This document shows, piece by piece, positions 62,083 to 64,000 of a stretch of DNA of 64,000 nt. Position numbers and translations under genes: made by a program. Every line of letters starts with the position of its first letter. The first letter of the stretch is position 1. The notes below the pieces were generated by a model. That model was not told the origin of the DNA. It saw only the letters and a list, made by a program, of their open reading frames with translations, and searched no databases. Origin of the DNA: Actinotignum schaalii FB123-CNA-2 (GTDB taxonomy: Bacteria > Actinomycetota > Actinomycetes > Actinomycetales > Actinomycetaceae); the NCBI RefSeq assembly GCF_000411135.1, contig NZ_KE150262.1, positions 436,770 to 500,769 of the forward strand, read 5' to 3'.

Positions 62083-64000
62083 ATGAGCGAAAGCGAAACG
62101 ACGTCCACGTATAATCACGGCGCGATTATGGAGGTGGATCTCCAGCGCGAAATGGAGAGTTCCTACCTCGATTACGCCATGTCCGTTATTGTGGGTCGCG
62201 CGCTGCCGGACGTGCGCGATGGCCTCAAGCCCGTGCATCGGCGCGTTATCTACGCGATGTACGACGGCGGATACCGGCCTGATTCCTCCTTCTCTAAGTC
62301 GGCGAAAATCGTGGGCGATGTTATGGGGCACTACCACCCGCACGGTGATGCCGCGATTTACGACACCATGGTCCGCCTGGCCCAACCGTGGTCCATGCGC
62401 TACCCGCTGGTGTCCGGGCAGGGCAATTTCGGTACCTCCGGTGATCTGGGGGCGGCTGCCCCGCGGTACACGGAAGCACGGATGGCTCCCCTCGCCCTGG
62501 AAATGGTACGGGATATCAAGGAAAATACGGTTGATTTCGAGCCGAATTACGATGGCTCGCTCATGGAACCAACCATCCTCACCTCCCGCTTCCCGAACCT
62601 GCTCGTCAACGGCTCCGAAGGTATCGCGGTGGGTATGGCCACCCGCATCCCGCCGCATAACCTGCGCGAAGTGAATGACGGCGTGCAGTGGTACCTCGCC
62701 CACCCGAATACTTCCCGGGAAGAACTCCTGGGCGAGCTCATGCGCCGTATCAAGGGCCCGGATTTCCCCACCGGGGCAACGATCCTGGGGACTCGCGGTA
62801 TTGAGGATGCTTACCGGACCGGGCGCGGGTCCATCACCCAGCGTGCGGTGGTGGAAGTGGATGAGATCGGCGGCCGCACCTGCCTGGTCATCACCGATCT
62901 GCCCTACCAGGTCAATCCGGACCGTTTGCTCGACAAAATGGTGGAGGGTATTAAGGATGGCCGCCTCCCGGGTATTGCTGATATCCGTGATGAAACTTCG
63001 GGGCGTGCCGGCCAGCGGATCGTCGTCGTTCTCAAACGCGACGCGGTACCGAAGGTAGTCCTCAATAATCTCTACAAGCACACTCAGCTGCAAAATAATT
63101 TCCCGGCGAATATGTTGGCGCTGGTGGACGGGGTGCCGCGTACGCTTTCCCTCGACGGTTTCGTGCGGCACTGGGTCGCGCACCAGATGGATGTGATCCG
63201 CCGGCGCACCGAATACCGCCTCAACGAAGCCCTCAAGCGCATGCATATCCTCGAGGGCTACCTCAAGGCTCTCGATGCTCTTGATGAAGTTATTGCGCTG
63301 ATTCGTGCTTCGGCTACCGTGGATGTGGCCCGCACCGGCCTCATGGAGCTCCTCGATATTGATGAGGATCAGGCCAATGCGATTCTGGAAATGCAGCTGC
63401 GCCGCCTGGCCGCCCTGGAACGCCAGAAGATCCTGGATGAATACGAAGAAAAGCGGGCCCTCGTGGAGGACTACCGCGGGATCCTGGCTTCGGAGGATCG
63501 CCAGCGTTTCATTATTTCCGAAGAGCTGCAGGCCATTACCGATAAGTACGGTGATGACCGGCGCACCACCATCCTCCCCTATGACGGGGAGATGAGCGTG
63601 GAAGACCTCATTCCCGAAGAAGACGTGGTGGTCACGGTCACGCGCTCGGGTTACGTCAAGCGCACCAAGGTGAGCGAATACCGCGCCCAGCATCGCGGCG
63701 GCAAGGGGATTCGCGGGGCTTCGCTGCGCGTAGACGACGTAGTCGATCATTTCGGGATTGCTTCTACCCACGATTGGCATTTGTTCTTCACGAACCTCGG
63801 GCGGGTCTACCGTCTCAAGGGTTACGAACTTCCCGAAGGTGGGCGTGATGCTAAGGGCCAGCACGTGGCGAATCTACTGGCCTTCCAGCCCGGCGAAACG
63901 ATAGCGGCGGTGCGCTCGATTCGTAGTTACGACGACGCGAAGTATCTGGTACTCGCCACGAAGTCCGGGCTGGTGAAGAAGACCCCGCTCCAGGATTACG
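62083..64000 (+). CDS. gyrA: DNA gyrase subunit A (partial, runs off right edge)
   Basis: The first about 639 residues are present. [28 protein letters not shown] is the family start, [13 protein letters not shown] the quinolone-determining region with A90 and D94, and [10 protein letters not shown] carries the catalytic tyrosine Y129. The breakage-reunion and coiled-coil domain is complete; the beta-pinwheel begins before the edge. It cleaves and reseals DNA. It is in operon with gyrB. Confidence 0.97.
   Translation, partial: MSESETTSTYNHGAIMEVDLQREMESSYLDYAMSVIVGRALPDVRDGLKPVHRRVIYAMYDGGYRPDSSFSKSAKIVGDVMGHYHPHGDAAIYDTMVRLAQPWSMRYPLVSGQGNFGTSGDLGAAAPRYTEARMAPLALEMVRDIKENTVDFEPNYDGSLMEPTILTSRFPNLLVNGSEGIAVGMATRIPPHNLREVNDGVQWYLAHPNTSREELLGELMRRIKGPDFPTGATILGTRGIEDAYRTGRGSITQRAVVEVDEIGGRTCLVITDLPYQVNPDRLLDKMVEGIKDGRLPGIADIRDETSGRAGQRIVVVLKRDAVPKVVLNNLYKHTQLQNNFPANMLALVDGVPRTLSLDGFVRHWVAHQMDVIRRRTEYRLNEALKRMHILEGYLKALDALDEVIALIRASATVDVARTGLMELLDIDEDQANAILEMQLRRLAALERQKILDEYEEKRALVEDYRGILASEDRQRFIISEELQAITDKYGDDRRTTILPYDGEMSVEDLIPEEDVVVTVTRSGYVKRTKVSEYRAQHRGGKGIRGASLRVDDVVDHFGIASTHDWHLFFTNLGRVYRLKGYELPEGGRDAKGQHVANLLAFQPGETIAAVRSIRSYDDAKYLVLATKSGLVKKTPLQDY

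Noticed and set aside
62065-63864. 599-codon minus-strand frame opposite gyrA
   Set aside because: It lies wholly antisense to an unmistakable gyrA and has no recognisable domain; such long shadow frames are common in high-GC DNA.

Overview
The window looks like the replication-origin region of a high-GC Gram-positive chromosome (Actinomycetota). Two things support this. The gene order on the right is the classic actinobacterial origin block: trxB - parB/parA - rsmG - jag - yidC - yidD - rnpA - rpmH - dnaA - dnaN - recF - dciA - gyrB - gyrA. To its left are dnaB/rplI/rpsR/ssb/rpsF and pcnA/NUDIX/DUF6049/pseudokinase. The many GTG starts, GC-rich codons and high-GC protein versions suggest an Actinomycetaceae-like organism, but that family placement is an inference. 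No rRNA, tRNA, CRISPR array or insertion sequence was recognised.

Layout. (1) 1-2.4 kb: a truncated AAA/DUF4143 ATPase, a TM2 membrane protein, an overlapping pair of orphan genes and a DUF4261-like gene. (2) 2.4-13.4 kb is an accessory island rich in defence-type genes. It holds an excisionase-type antitoxin with a wrecked PIN toxin, an XRE-ImmA/IrrE regulator-protease, a tightly coupled three-gene cassette (MmeI-like DNA methyltransferase, SF2 helicase, GIY-YIG nuclease), a small HTH regulator, and an RloA/RloB ATPase-Toprim pair behind a perfect 31-bp palindrome. (3) 13.4-22.9 kb is metabolic: CYTH protein, threonine ammonia-lyase, acyltransferase, alpha/beta hydrolase, aldo/keto reductase, pyridoxal kinase, YdcF, HD phosphohydrolase and a class-C-like serine hydrolase. 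(4) 22.9-28.3 kb: dnaB preceded by a cluster of DnaA boxes, a MATE exporter, then the S6-SSB-S18-L9 block. (5) 28.5-37.2 kb: TetR regulator, a primase-like unknown, a class A penicillin-binding protein, AI-2E permease, MFS permease and CCA-adding enzyme. (6) 37.3-47.4 kb: NUDIX, DUF6049, a stand-alone pseudokinase with no MurJ beside it, TrxB, a thioredoxin-fold protein lacking CxxC, an aminotransferase and a D-Ala-D-Ala ligase. (7) 47.4-64 kb: five parS sites, parB/parA, ribosome/membrane biogenesis genes, then oriC spread over the two flanks of dnaA, and the start of the gyrase operon.

How it works together: the right half is the machinery that starts replication (DnaA, oriC, DnaN, RecF, DciA, gyrase, with DnaB and SSB 30 kb away) and segregates the origin (ParABS). 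The left island is a candidate multi-layer anti-phage locus. The methyltransferase-helicase-GIY-YIG cassette with its divergent ImmA-type regulator is the best candidate here for an under-described system.
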